From positions 78,277-142,276 of the forward strand of contig ONCP01000002.1 in NCBI GenBank assembly GCA_900316385.1: a DNA stretch of 64,000 nucleotides. The letters run 5' to 3'. The translations under genes and the position numbers were made by a program. Below the pieces are notes generated by a model. That model was not told the origin of the DNA and searched no databases. It was given only the letters and a program-made list of their open reading frames with translations. This DNA comes from an uncultured Eubacteriales bacterium. Its GTDB lineage: Bacteria > Bacillota > Clostridia > Oscillospirales > Acutalibacteraceae. Shown in pieces: positions 33,971-42,812 of this stretch; within the stretch, counting starts at the first letter, position 1, and each line of letters begins with the position of its first letter.

Positions 33971-34882
33971 TTATTTTACTTTGATCGTAAGTTTCTTGGT
34001 AGTGGACTTTGATTTGTAATTCTTATTACCTTTGGCAGATACTTTAACTTTAATCGTGTACACGCCTTTTTTTGCTTTTGTCCACTTGCTTATGGTAATT
34101 CTGCCCTTGGTGTTTATCTTTACAAGCTTACCGAGAACCTTGGGAACGCTTGTTAGCTTGTAAGTCACCTTTCCTTGCGCTTTGCTTATCGTAATCGGCT
34201 TGACGGTCTGCTTTGCTTTTTTGAGCTTGCTCCTCTTAACTGTTTTTGCCGCTGTCATAACGGTAATCGGGTTTTTAGCTTTGTTGATCATAAAGGTCTT
34301 GGTGATGGTTCCTTCATAGCTACCTTTACCCGTAATAACAATTGTAGCTGTACCCGCATTTTTGTTATTCTTATAGGAAACCGTATAATCAGTTACGTTC
34401 TTCAAGGTCTTAAAAGCGTCCTTAACGGTTATACTCTGAGTATGTGCTTTACCGATATAAGTTTTAGGCTTAATGCCTGTTACACTGCACTTGCTTATGT
34501 CATTAACAGTAACTGCGGGTTTAGTTTTGCTTGTGCTCGGCTCTGTTGGCTCGGTAGGCGTGCTCTCGCTTGAAGTCAGCTCGGTAGGCGTGCTCTCGCT
34601 TGAAGTCGGATCGGTAGGAGCGCTCTCGGTTGAAGTCGGATCGGTGGGAGCGCTTTCGGTTGAAGTCGGGTCGGTGGGCGTGCTCTCGGTTGAAGTCGGG
34701 GCTTCTGTGGGGTCTGTGGGTTCGGGCTCTCTGAATGTAAGGTAGATCGTGTCATCCTCTGAAATTAAATAATTTGCGAGAGAGTATTCATCTGACAGGA
34801 GCTTGTTATTATATGATAAATACAAAGGTGTTGTCGCAGGATAAACGCAGTGTTTATGCGGGTTTTCAGCTTGGCAAAGGAC
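33971..34882 (-). pseudogene. 5'-truncated surface protein: beta-grasp-like piece, Thr/Pro/Ser repeats, lysine-rich C-terminal domain
   Basis: The frame is open from 34882 down to the stop at 33971, but it has no ATG or GTG, no RBS and no signal peptide. The only start-like codon is TTG at 34825. From the N-terminus it has about 30 residues resembling the second half of a ubiquitin-like fold (SLANYLISEDDTIYLTFRE). Next come five or six imperfect repeats of TPTDPTSTES type, then MBG/Big-like strands (TYIGKAHTQSITVKDAF), then the same lysine-rich domain as the S41-like protein (KGRITISKWTKAKKGVYTIK). Most likely the 3' part of a formerly secreted protein whose signal peptide was lost. Confidence 0.6.
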
Positions 34883-34900
34883 TCACAAAATGATACCAAT

Positions 34901-35003
34901 GCAACACGAAATTATAAATTGCAACACTTTTTAAAAAATGCAACACTCAACGAAAAATGCAACACTCAACGAAAAATGCAACACTCAATGAAAAATGCAA
35001 CAC
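34901..35003. repeat. Six-copy GCAACAC tandem array
   Basis: GCAACAC occurs at 34901, 34921, 34940, 34959, 34978 and 34997, a 19-20 base period. The three central units are almost identical (GCAACACTCAACGAAAAAT). It lies between the broken start of the repeat protein and the ECF gene. Confidence 0.85.
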
Positions 35004-35027
35004 GCCAATTTTAGAAACCAAAAACGC

Positions 35028-35071
35028 AAAAAGCACAGACGACTCATTGAGGAGAATTGTCTGTGATTTAT
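35028..35071. repeat. Copy 2 of the GCACAGAC hairpin
   Basis: AAAAAGCACAGACGACTCAT then ATTGTCTGTGATTTATT forms a stem like that at 33572 and has the same left arm. It ends near a T-rich stretch, so it may be a terminator whose gene has been lost. Confidence 0.6.
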
Positions 35072-35252
35072 TCTTTTTAAGAATTATATTTTCGCTTTTA
35101 AGTGTTCGACTACGCATTGTTTTATATTCTTTAAAGGAATTATAGTCCTCTTGAGTATTGATGCTATTTTGATGATTGATTTTTATGGACACACTTTCTT
35201 TTTTTTGATATAATTTAGATACGATAAATGAAACATGGAGAGGAGAATCACC

Positions 35253-35837
35253 ATGCTGCAAAATGTATTAGTGCAAAGACAATCAACGGTTCAAAAGAGG
35301 GTCACCCTGAGCGCCGTTCTGTCCGTCGGTTTGATCGCACTCGCGGTCATTCTGCCGCAGATCGTACACCTCGCGCTCGGTCAGCCGGGAGGAGTACAGC
35401 TCCTGCCGATGTATTTGCCGGTGCTGCTCGGCGGATGTCTGCTCGGATGGAAGTGGGCTCTTACTGTCGGTATTCTGTCGCCCGTCGTCAGCTTTGCAAT
35501 CACTTCTCTGATCGGTGAAGCGATGCCTGCCATACCCAGACTGCCGTTCATGATGGCGGAGCTCGCGGTGTTCGCGTTGGTATCGGGACTGTTCAGCAAA
35601 AAGATCTATGAAAACGGTTTGTGGGCGTTTCCGGCGGTCATTCTGGCGCAGCTTGTCGGCCGTGTGGTATTCCTCGGAATGGTTGCAATCTTCCAAAGCG
35701 TTGCTCCGTTCACCGTAGAAATGATCTGGGGTCAGATCTGCGCCGGTTGGATCGGACTGCTGATTCAAGCGGTTCTCGTACCGATCATCATTATTACAAT
35801 CCGTGCGCTGCTGGTAAAAGACAATGACAGATATTGA
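35253..35837 (+). CDS. ECF transporter S component-like membrane protein
   Basis: A 194-residue protein with about six helices, resembling the substrate-binding S components of energy-coupling-factor vitamin transporters. LLPMYLPVLLGGCLLGWKWALTVGILSPVVS is in the usual position (helix 2-3). ATG at 35253 is used because GGAGAGGAG lies just upstream; the earlier ATG would place the RBS inside the gene. It overlaps the next gene by 14 bases. No ECF A or T genes are nearby, so it would share modules coded elsewhere. Substrate unknown. Confidence 0.72.
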   Translation: MLQNVLVQRQSTVQKRVTLSAVLSVGLIALAVILPQIVHLALGQPGGVQLLPMYLPVLLGGCLLGWKWALTVGILSPVVSFAITSLIGEAMPAIPRLPFMMAELAVFALVSGLFSKKIYENGLWAFPAVILAQLVGRVVFLGMVAIFQSVAPFTVEMIWGQICAGWIGLLIQAVLVPIIIITIRALLVKDNDRY

Positions 35838-36252
35838 AATCGCAAAAGCGAATCTGAACGGTCACAGCATATGTCTGTGCAAAGACGGCGAGTGGTTCAC
35901 TGACAACGGCAGAGGCATCTCGCCAATGATGCGCTTTCTCGCCGAGAGGCTTGACCTGCGTGGTTACTCTGTTGCAGACGTTATCGTAGGCAAAGCAGCG
36001 GCTATGCTGTTCGTCAAATCCGGTATCAGCGAGGTATACGGCGAGGTAATGTCTGAGGCAGGATATGCTTATCTGCAAGAACATGAAATCCTCTGCACAT
36101 ACGGTACGTTAACTGAAAAAATCATCAACCGCAAGGGGGACGGTATCTGTCCGATGGAGCAGACCGTTGCCGAACTCGACAATCCGGAAGAAGGATATAA
36201 AGCATTGAAAGAGCGTATGACTCAACTGCAGAAAGGAGTAGCTCATGTCTGA
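35824..36252 (+). CDS. DUF1893 domain protein
   Basis: A 142-residue cytoplasmic protein of the DUF1893 family. NGRGISPMMRFLAERLDLRG and VIVGKAAAMLFVKSGI are the typical segments, and CPMEQTV near the C-terminus carries a conserved Cys. The core resembles cytidine-deaminase-like folds but activity is unknown. It sits between and overlaps an ECF S component and an aldo/keto reductase gene, so the three form one translationally coupled operon. Confidence 0.8.
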   Translation: MTDIEIAKANLNGHSICLCKDGEWFTDNGRGISPMMRFLAERLDLRGYSVADVIVGKAAAMLFVKSGISEVYGEVMSEAGYAYLQEHEILCTYGTLTEKIINRKGDGICPMEQTVAELDNPEEGYKALKERMTQLQKGVAHV

Positions 36253-37363
36253 TTGGTTCGGAAAAGAAGTATATAAATTAGGCTTCGGACTTATGCGCTT
36301 ACCCAAGCGCGAGGACGGCTCAAACGATACCGATAGAGTATCATATATGGTTGATCGATTTATAGAGGCTGGTGGCACCTACTTTGATACCGCCTTTGTT
36401 TATGATGACGGCGACAGCGAGCGCGTAACGAAGGAAGCCCTGATTGATCGCCATCCGCGCGACAGCTTCACATTGTGTACCAAGCTCAATGCCGGTATGC
36501 CCGGCTTAACCGAAGAAACGGCAAAGCAACAGTTCTATACCAGCTTGGAACGCACCGGTGCAGGATATTTCGACTACTATCTGCTCCATGCGCTCAGCCG
36601 TAACAACGTAAAGTTCTATGAGGATTTTCATATCTGGGATTTTGTCAGGGAGCAAAAGGCAAAGGGATTAATCCGTTACTACGGCTTCTCGTTCCACGGC
36701 GATCCGATGCTTCTCGACGAGCTACTGACATCTCATCCCGATGTCGATTTTATCCAGCTCCAAATCAATTATGCCGACTGGAACAACCCCGGCGTAGCAT
36801 CAAAGGAATGCTACGAGATCGCCCGAAAGCATAATGTCTCCATGACGATCATGGAACCGCTCAAAGGCGGTGCTTTGGCAAATCCGAACGATGATATCAA
36901 GCGTATATTCAAAGAGTCGAATCCTGATCTTTCTGTTGCTTCATGGGGTATTCGCTACGCGGCATCGCTCGAGGGTGTTATCACCGTTCTTTCGGGAATG
37001 TCCAATGAGGAGCAGATGGAGGATAATCTCTCTTTTATGAAAGATTTTCAGCCGTTGAATGAGAATGAATACCAAGTAATCGCCGTTGTGCAGAAGGAGC
37101 TGGAAAAGGACAACTCCATCCAGTGTACCGCCTGCAAATATTGTGTCAAGGGCTGTCCGATGAATATCGCTATCCCCGGTATCTTCGCGGTAAAGAATAA
37201 GGAGACCGGCAACTGGGACGGCGGCAAAGGTGCGTATCAGATTGCGACAGAGGGAAAGGGCAAAGCGAGCGACTGCATTGAATGCGGTCAGTGTGAGGAC
37301 GCCTGCCCACAGCATTTACCTATCATCGACCTGCTGAAAGAATGCAGGGAACTGGAAAAGTAA
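36245..37363 (+). CDS. Aldo/keto reductase with C-terminal ferredoxin domain
   Basis: A 372-residue protein. Residues 1-280 form the aldo/keto reductase barrel (GFGLMRLPKRED, YFDTAFVYDDGDSE with the catalytic Asp and Tyr, FSFHGDP). The C-terminal part carries two ferredoxin-like motifs, CTACKYCVKGCP and CIECGQCEDACP, typical of clostridial members that can exchange electrons with ferredoxin. It overlaps the DUF1893 gene by eight bases. Substrate not known. Confidence 0.9.
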   Translation: MSDWFGKEVYKLGFGLMRLPKREDGSNDTDRVSYMVDRFIEAGGTYFDTAFVYDDGDSERVTKEALIDRHPRDSFTLCTKLNAGMPGLTEETAKQQFYTSLERTGAGYFDYYLLHALSRNNVKFYEDFHIWDFVREQKAKGLIRYYGFSFHGDPMLLDELLTSHPDVDFIQLQINYADWNNPGVASKECYEIARKHNVSMTIMEPLKGGALANPNDDIKRIFKESNPDLSVASWGIRYAASLEGVITVLSGMSNEEQMEDNLSFMKDFQPLNENEYQVIAVVQKELEKDNSIQCTACKYCVKGCPMNIAIPGIFAVKNKETGNWDGGKGAYQIATEGKGKASDCIECGQCEDACPQHLPIIDLLKECRELEK

Positions 37364-37404
37364 ATGAATCTTGGAGCGTAGACTATGAATACAGTCATCG
37401 CATA

Positions 37405-38652
37405 TTATTCTTTATCTTTTTCGCCATTAAACTTTCGGGCAACATTCAAGCCTGTACCCATAACGGTTCCGCGTTGAACAATACCCGAGCCGAAGCGACC
37501 GCGAATAGAGTCGAGAGCCTTGTCGAGCTTTTCGTCACGCTCGTTGTTAAGGCTTTTTTCCTCGTTGAACAGCGACATCTGAACTCCTGATGTCCTATCC
37601 TTTGTCAGATTGGACAGAGTAATACTGATAAGTCTTAACGGGCGATGATTGTGCCACATCTCAGCAAGTAGCTTTTTCGCAGTTTCGTAGACAGCCTTTG
37701 TGGTATCAATCGGAGAACTCAGCTGACATTGATGCGACTTGTTTTTAAAATCAAGAAAGCGGATAGTAACCGATACACTGAAAGCCATTGCTCCGTCGCT
37801 CCTCATATGACGGGAGACGCTGTCCGAGAGTGCCAAAAGGATAGCGTGGGCGGCTTCATCAGTTTTTACGTCATCCTCAAGTGTAACTGAGTTTGAATAG
37901 CTTTTTGCTTCTTCACGTTCTGCCCTGACGGGACTGTTGTCAATACCGTTTGCGTAGTTATGGCATTGCAAACTCATTTTATCGCCTAAAACAGAACGTA
38001 GAGCTTTAATATCATAAGATGCCAGCTCGCCGATTGTGCGTATTCTCATATCGGTGAGCTTTTTTGCCGTTGAACTTCCGATAAACAGTAAATCACCAAC
38101 AGGCAGAGTCCACAGCTTTGTAGAAATTTCTTCAGGAAATAAGGTGTGTACTTTGTCAGGCTTTTCAAAATCACTTGCTATCTTAGCACATAGCTTATTC
38201 TCACCAATACCTACGTTGACCGTGAATCCAAGCTCATTTTTAATCTTGTCCTTTATTTCATACGCCAGAGCTATCGGGTCGGGATAGACGTGTTCCGTTC
38301 CCGTAAAATCAAGAAAGCATTCGTCAATCGAGAACTCCTCAACCACAGGAGCGTATGAACGGCAGATATCCTTGAACGCTTTTGAGCATTTTGAGTAGAG
38401 CTTGAAATCAGGGAGAACGATTACAAGTGATGGACATTTTCTGAGTGCCATACCAATCGGCTCACCTGTTTTGATATTATATTTTTTTGCGGGTATAGAC
38501 TTTGCCAACACAACGCCCCGTCTGCTTTCGGGATCTCCGCCGATAGCTGAAGGAATAAGACGTAAATCGTCCTCGCCGTTTTTAACACGCCGTGTTGCCT
38601 CCCAAGAGAGAAACGCGCTGTTGACGTCTATATGAAAAATCAATCTTTTCAT
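37405..38652 (-). CDS. dinB: Y-family DNA polymerase (Pol IV-type)
   Basis: A 415-residue translesion polymerase. FHIDVNSAFLSWEA and SIDECFLDFTG carry the catalytic acidic residues, and VNVGIGENKLCAKIASDFEKP is the following conserved block. The beta-clamp binding peptide QMSLF is visible near the C-terminus. Start ATG of MKRLIFHID is supported by homology, although no good RBS precedes it; the frame stays open 50 codons further upstream. No LexA box was recognised, so SOS control cannot be judged. Confidence 0.92.
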   Translation of the reverse strand: MKRLIFHIDVNSAFLSWEATRRVKNGEDDLRLIPSAIGGDPESRRGVVLAKSIPAKKYNIKTGEPIGMALRKCPSLVIVLPDFKLYSKCSKAFKDICRSYAPVVEEFSIDECFLDFTGTEHVYPDPIALAYEIKDKIKNELGFTVNVGIGENKLCAKIASDFEKPDKVHTLFPEEISTKLWTLPVGDLLFIGSSTAKKLTDMRIRTIGELASYDIKALRSVLGDKMSLQCHNYANGIDNSPVRAEREEAKSYSNSVTLEDDVKTDEAAHAILLALSDSVSRHMRSDGAMAFSVSVTIRFLDFKNKSHQCQLSSPIDTTKAVYETAKKLLAEMWHNHRPLRLISITLSNLTKDRTSGVQMSLFNEEKSLNNERDEKLDKALDSIRGRFGSGIVQRGTVMGTGLNVARKFNGEKDKE

Positions 38653-38830
38653 AATATAATTAAGACATATACGCTGCCAACATACGATTTGCTTCAAATA
38701 ATTTATTTGTTGCGTTTTTCCTGCCCTGTGTTGCCCCACAAGCCGTTTGTTTTGTTTCTGCGTCAGTTTACTCGATTTGAAGCCAAAACGCGACACAGGC
38801 AAAAACAGGGCAATTCTGCGAAACGATAAC

Positions 38831-38995
38831 TCAGTCTTGCTCGATGCTCGGTTTTTGCATTTTCTTTCTGTCGTAAACCTTTTTGCTCTTTACCACTCTG
38901 GTGGTCGGCTTCACGCCGTTCCAATCACGTCGGTTACGAGCATGGTATTTCTTCTGTTCTTTTTTGCTTTGTTTGTTTAGTGGTACAAGCTTCAT
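38831..38995 (-). CDS. Small basic protein of unknown function
   Basis: A 54-residue, strongly basic protein beginning MKLVPLNKQSKKEQKKYHAR and containing DWNGVKPTTRVVKSKKVYDRKK. AAGGTGA is well placed before the ATG. It resembles short conserved clostridial proteins that lie near DNA-repair genes (recollection, not verified). It could bind nucleic acid by its charge. It is upstream of dinB in the same direction with a 178-base gap. Confidence 0.6.
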   Translation of the reverse strand: MKLVPLNKQSKKEQKKYHARNRRDWNGVKPTTRVVKSKKVYDRKKMQKPSIEQD

Positions 38996-39032
38996 ACCCG
39001 TCACCTTCGGTTTTGTATTTACTCTTTTACAT

Positions 39033-39212
39033 CTATTTAACTTCCAGAACAGATTCAAATCCTGTCTGCTCTAAAATATCCATTACTACTGAATTAACAC
39101 CTTTCAACTTTACGCCGCTCTTGCATCCTTTCTGTATTTGCCAAAGATACTTTTCCTTTCTTAATTTCACGATTGTGATTGATTCCTGATTTGCTGTTTT
39201 TGATAGCAACAT
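39033..39212 (-). pseudogene. STAS-domain (anti-sigma factor antagonist-like) remnant
   Basis: A 59-codon frame on the minus strand ending GVNSVVMDILEQTGFESVLEVK. The last 25 residues match the C-terminal helix and strand of SpoIIAA/STAS proteins (typically V..IFE.TGF..I..I). The central switch region with its phospho-Ser is absent, and no RBS is seen. Probably the 3' end of a deleted gene. Confidence 0.45.
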
Positions 39213-39228
39213 CTTTTTATTTTATTGC

Positions 39229-39747
39229 TCAGATTATGTAAACGTAATCCGCTTTTCTCGGAACGGGATCAGCATCAGGCTTTGAGGCGTAACCGAGGAT
39301 CAGATGTCCGATTCCTTCATAATTTCCTTTAATGCCGAGACCTTTCAAAATTGCTTTTCCCTCCGCGCTTTCAAATTCCTCCTTTGCTCGGTGGATCCAG
39401 CAACTTGCAATACCAAGATCGGCTGCGGCGTTCATCAGGTTGCCCATGACGAGACTGCCATCATAAATGAAGGTAGGAATATCTTTATTTGCCAGAACGA
39501 TCAGCAACTCAGGCGCACCGTAGAACGGATCAAAGTCCGCTCCAAAGACGGCGGCATTCATTTTGGAAAGCTTATCGCGCATCGCTTTGTCGGTGACAGC
39601 AATAATGATTGGTGATTGCTTACCCATTCCGGTGGCGGCATAAGTTCCCGCCTCGATGATGGCGTTCAGCTTTTCTTCCTCGATTAACTCTGGTTTGTAG
39701 GCGCGGCAGCTGCGTCTGGTTTTCAATGTTACTAATGTTTCGGCCAT
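39229..39747 (-). CDS. Nitroreductase-family protein
   Basis: A 172-residue nitroreductase of the short type. LVTLKTRRSCRAYKPELI is the FMN-phosphate binding start, YAATGMGKQSPIIIAV is the second conserved element and GIASCWIHRAKEEF is the mid-domain helix. GIGHLILGYASKPDADPVPRK ends it as is usual. RBS AAAGGAG precedes the ATG. It is next to a MATE transporter gene in the same direction. Confidence 0.88.
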   Translation of the reverse strand: MAETLVTLKTRRSCRAYKPELIEEEKLNAIIEAGTYAATGMGKQSPIIIAVTDKAMRDKLSKMNAAVFGADFDPFYGAPELLIVLANKDIPTFIYDGSLVMGNLMNAAADLGIASCWIHRAKEEFESAEGKAILKGLGIKGNYEGIGHLILGYASKPDADPVPRKADYVYII

Positions 39748-39820
39748 AATGAAAAACTCCTTTATTTAGATTATATTGATTATATTGATTATATTGATAA
39801 AATAGATTATGGATAGGATA

Positions 39821-41188
39821 TCAAGAGGCTTTTTGCTGTATCGGCAAAGTTGCTCTATTTTCTGTTTTCGGGGAATCGGGCTGTATGAGACGTTTGGTGC
39901 GCCACCTGCCGTTCTTCCAACGCAGAAGCATCAAAACACCTCGCACACATTCATCCGCGGCAAGAGCAATCCATAACCCGTAGATTCCAATACCGAATAC
40001 AACCGCGAATAAATACGAGCCAAGTACACTGAGAAGCCAGTTGGAGAAGATCGCGCACGCGGTCGGGAAATACACATCTCCCGCTCCCCGCATAGAGGCT
40101 ATCATAACCAGATTTGTTGTCCTGCCAAGCTCCAAAACACAGTTTATCAGGATAATAACGCTACAAATTGAGATGATCTCCGGATTATCGGTGAACAGTC
40201 CGATCAGCGGTTCCCTCAGCAATACGCCAACACTGCAAACAGCAGTCATGATCAACAGTGCTGTCCGGTGAGATCGATAACCCTGTCGGTAGGCCTCATC
40301 ATAACTGCCCGCTCCTACAAGGTGACCGATCATGATCTGAGAAGCCTGTCCGATTGCAAGTGAGCAAAGATAAAACAGCATCGTGATGCTTTGAACATAG
40401 GTCTTGGCAATCAGTTCATTTTCGGTCAGGAAGTTGAGCACAATGGCTGTGATGACGAGCTGAGAAAGATTATAGAAAAAGGTCTCAGCTGCCGACGGGA
40501 TACCGATCTTCAGCATCGTTCCGAATTGTTTGAACGGGAACGGAATCAGCATACGGAAGATAGCGGGTTTCTCGACCTTTGCGAACAGGATGATGGTCAA
40601 AACCACACAACCGATCAGTCGACTGACGCCGGTAGCGATTGCTGCTCCCGCGACTCCCATGCGGGGCACCAATATCAGATCTAACGCCGTGTTGAACAGA
40701 TTCATCCCGGCGGAAACAAACATCGTAATCTTGGTGAGACCGTGGTTACGAATGATCACTGATACTGCCGTCATCACTGCCTGTAAAAAGATCGTACCGC
40801 CGACAATCGACAGATACTGACCGGCAAAGTCAAGCAACTGACCGTCTGCACCGACCATCATTAGCAGCGGTTGGTGAAACAGCAAGAAGATTACGCTGAC
40901 AAGAATGCCAAATATCAATTGCAGAGCGATGGACAGCGCCGCAGTCTGTGAAGCGGATTCTCTTTTCCCTGCTCCGAGGTACTGAGAGATCATCACGGCG
41001 CTTGCGGTAGATATGATATTGAAGATGATGGTAACGATAGATACAGTCTGATTTGCCGTACCGACCGCAGACGCAGCAAGATCATCAAAGGAGCTGAGTA
41101 TCAAAACATCAATCATGCCGAGCAGCATAAACAACGCTGTTTCGATAAAGATCGGCCACGCTAAGCTGAATAGCTTAATTTGTTTCAT
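39821..41188 (-). CDS. MATE-family multidrug efflux transporter
   Basis: A 455-residue membrane protein with twelve helices, made of two similar halves. ALPIFIETALFMLLG-like start (SLAWPIFIETALFMLLGMID), VPRMGVAGAAIATGVSRLIG and GQASQIMIGHLVGAG are typical of MATE/NorM proteins. It exports cationic drugs or metabolites in exchange for Na+ or H+. It is divergent from an AraC-type regulator gene 108 bases away, which is a likely controller. Confidence 0.92.
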   Translation of the reverse strand: MKQIKLFSLAWPIFIETALFMLLGMIDVLILSSFDDLAASAVGTANQTVSIVTIIFNIISTASAVMISQYLGAGKRESASQTAALSIALQLIFGILVSVIFLLFHQPLLMMVGADGQLLDFAGQYLSIVGGTIFLQAVMTAVSVIIRNHGLTKITMFVSAGMNLFNTALDLILVPRMGVAGAAIATGVSRLIGCVVLTIILFAKVEKPAIFRMLIPFPFKQFGTMLKIGIPSAAETFFYNLSQLVITAIVLNFLTENELIAKTYVQSITMLFYLCSLAIGQASQIMIGHLVGAGSYDEAYRQGYRSHRTALLIMTAVCSVGVLLREPLIGLFTDNPEIISICSVIILINCVLELGRTTNLVMIASMRGAGDVYFPTACAIFSNWLLSVLGSYLFAVVFGIGIYGLWIALAADECVRGVLMLLRWKNGRWRTKRLIQPDSPKTENRATLPIQQKAS

Positions 41189-41296
41189 AACATCGCCTAA
41201 TTTTATTCAATCTACTTGTATTATACGATTACATGATGTATAATTCTTGCATAAAACCACTTAAATCTTAACACAAAACGATTGCGAGGCGATCAA

Positions 41297-42202
41297 ATGT
41301 CAGCTTATCAGGAGACAAAGATCCATGGAACGCCCGGATTCCCCTATATTGTTTATCTGGGGATACTGCCGGAGCACATTAACGGAATCCCCCATCACTG
41401 GCACGAGGAGATGGAAATCATCTATGTAACAGAAGGCGTGATCAGCGTTTGCGTAGGCAACAACGAATACACTTTGTCGGATGGAGATATAATTCTTGTT
41501 CACCCTCAGACGATTCACTCGATTCGTCAGCATAATGAGGATTCAGCCAGCTACTACAATATTCTGTTTCGGTTTTCGATGCTGGAGAACGCCGCCGATG
41601 ATACCTGTCGGGAGAAATATCTGGAGCCGATCTACAATCGTATGTTGTTGATGCCGGAATACCTGACGCCGGAGGATCCTCTGCACTGTCAGATTGAGCC
41701 CATCATCCGAAAGCTGATAGACGAGCCACATTATCAGCGGTTTCATGAAGAACTGCTGATCAAAGCCAGAATATTTGAGATACTGCACAAGATTCTCCCC
41801 TTTTGTGAACAGGCAGACAGTATATCTGCCAACGAGGATATTGTCTATGAAAAGCTCAAACGATCACTAATCTATATTGAGGAGCACTACGCCGAGACCA
41901 TCAGCGTCGAAACTGTTGCGGCAGAGAGCAATTATTCCGCTAGCCATTTTGCGAAGCTATTCCGTCAGCTGACCGGCGATTCCTTCACGCAATATTTGAA
42001 AAACTACCGTTTGGAGATGGCTGCGGTTCTGTTGCGCAACGAAAAAACAAAGATTTCGGAGATTGCTTTGTCATGCGGTTTTTCAAATTTATCATACTTT
42101 TCGCGCGCATTCTTAGAGAAGTTCGACCTCACTCCATCCGATTACCGTAAAACCCTGGTTCCCGGCACAAAAAGCATTGACAAAGGATCCTTATGTCTGT
42201 AA
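41297..42202 (+). CDS. AraC-family transcriptional regulator
   Basis: A 301-residue regulator. The N-terminal cupin domain (PHHWHEEMEIIYVTEGVISV) senses a ligand; the C-terminal domain has two helix-turn-helix motifs (VAAESNYSASHFAKLFRQLTG and EIALSCGFSNLSYFSRAFLE). The ATG of MSAYQETK has GCGAGGCG upstream. It is divergent from the MATE gene and probably regulates it. Confidence 0.92.
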   Translation: MSAYQETKIHGTPGFPYIVYLGILPEHINGIPHHWHEEMEIIYVTEGVISVCVGNNEYTLSDGDIILVHPQTIHSIRQHNEDSASYYNILFRFSMLENAADDTCREKYLEPIYNRMLLMPEYLTPEDPLHCQIEPIIRKLIDEPHYQRFHEELLIKARIFEILHKILPFCEQADSISANEDIVYEKLKRSLIYIEEHYAETISVETVAAESNYSASHFAKLFRQLTGDSFTQYLKNYRLEMAAVLLRNEKTKISEIALSCGFSNLSYFSRAFLEKFDLTPSDYRKTLVPGTKSIDKGSLCL

Positions 42203-42205
42203 ATT

Positions 42206-42356
42206 ATTATATATTCTCGGATCTACTGGAAAGATGTATTCACATGAGTTACCAGAACTTCTTAAGTCTGCTGACTTAGCCAGTATGCAATCTAATTGGG
42301 CGATGATCACTCAAAGACTTTCTGATAAAAAGGATTTGTATTATACTCCGCGGTGA
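42206..42356 (+). pseudogene. Unidentified reading-frame fragment
   Basis: Right after the AraC stop a frame without its own plausible start reads STGKMYSHELPELLKSADLA and then SMQSNWAMITQRLSDKKDLY before a stop. The codon use looks coding. It is fused at the junction to the next fragment, so both appear to be leftovers of deletions. Family not recognised. Confidence 0.35.
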
Positions 42357-42678
42357 GAACCCCGACAACCTTACAAATTACTTTGACGGCGACAATTATA
42401 CCCAGCACAACACAGCAATCGCTGACGGTCTCTCCGGTCTTGGCAAGGCGCTGGCTGCTATGGCAGAGCAGGGAATCGCTATGGTCTATGACAAAACCTA
42501 TATGGTTTTGGCTGACGGCGACTACGCTCTGGCAGTATCCGAAGGAACCTTCGGCGGCGCTAACACATCTTATTATGACCTGTTCCGTGTAGATAACGGA
42601 AAAATCGCAGAGCATTGGGATGTAATGGAAACGATTGCCGAGAAAGAAACTTGGGCAAACGACAACGGCAAGTTCTAA
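42304..42678 (+). pseudogene. NTF2-like (SnoaL-type) protein, 5'-truncated
   Basis: The frame from 42358 reads NPDNLTNYFDGDNYTQHNTA and continues to WDVMETIAEKETWANDNGKF. This is the C-terminal three quarters of a SnoaL/NTF2-like protein (the NYxQHNP and HWDVxE signatures are both there). The first helix is missing and is replaced by a short unrelated sequence after a stop at 42302. The last 73 codons start with an ATG at 42460 but lack an RBS. Probably inactive. Confidence 0.65.
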
Positions 42679-42812
42679 TCATAACAGAAATGACGAAAGC
42701 GTGGGGCTCAAAACCTCACGCTTTGTTAGTCTGTATAGAAATCGAATGAACCCGCCGTTGCTCATAGGTTGCTTAACAGCAACGCTTTCAAAAGGCGGGA
42801 TTGGATGCAACG

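Noticed and set aside
34901..35003. GCAACAC array as a CRISPR
   Set aside because: The repeats are only 7-19 bases, with no unique spacers and no cas genes.
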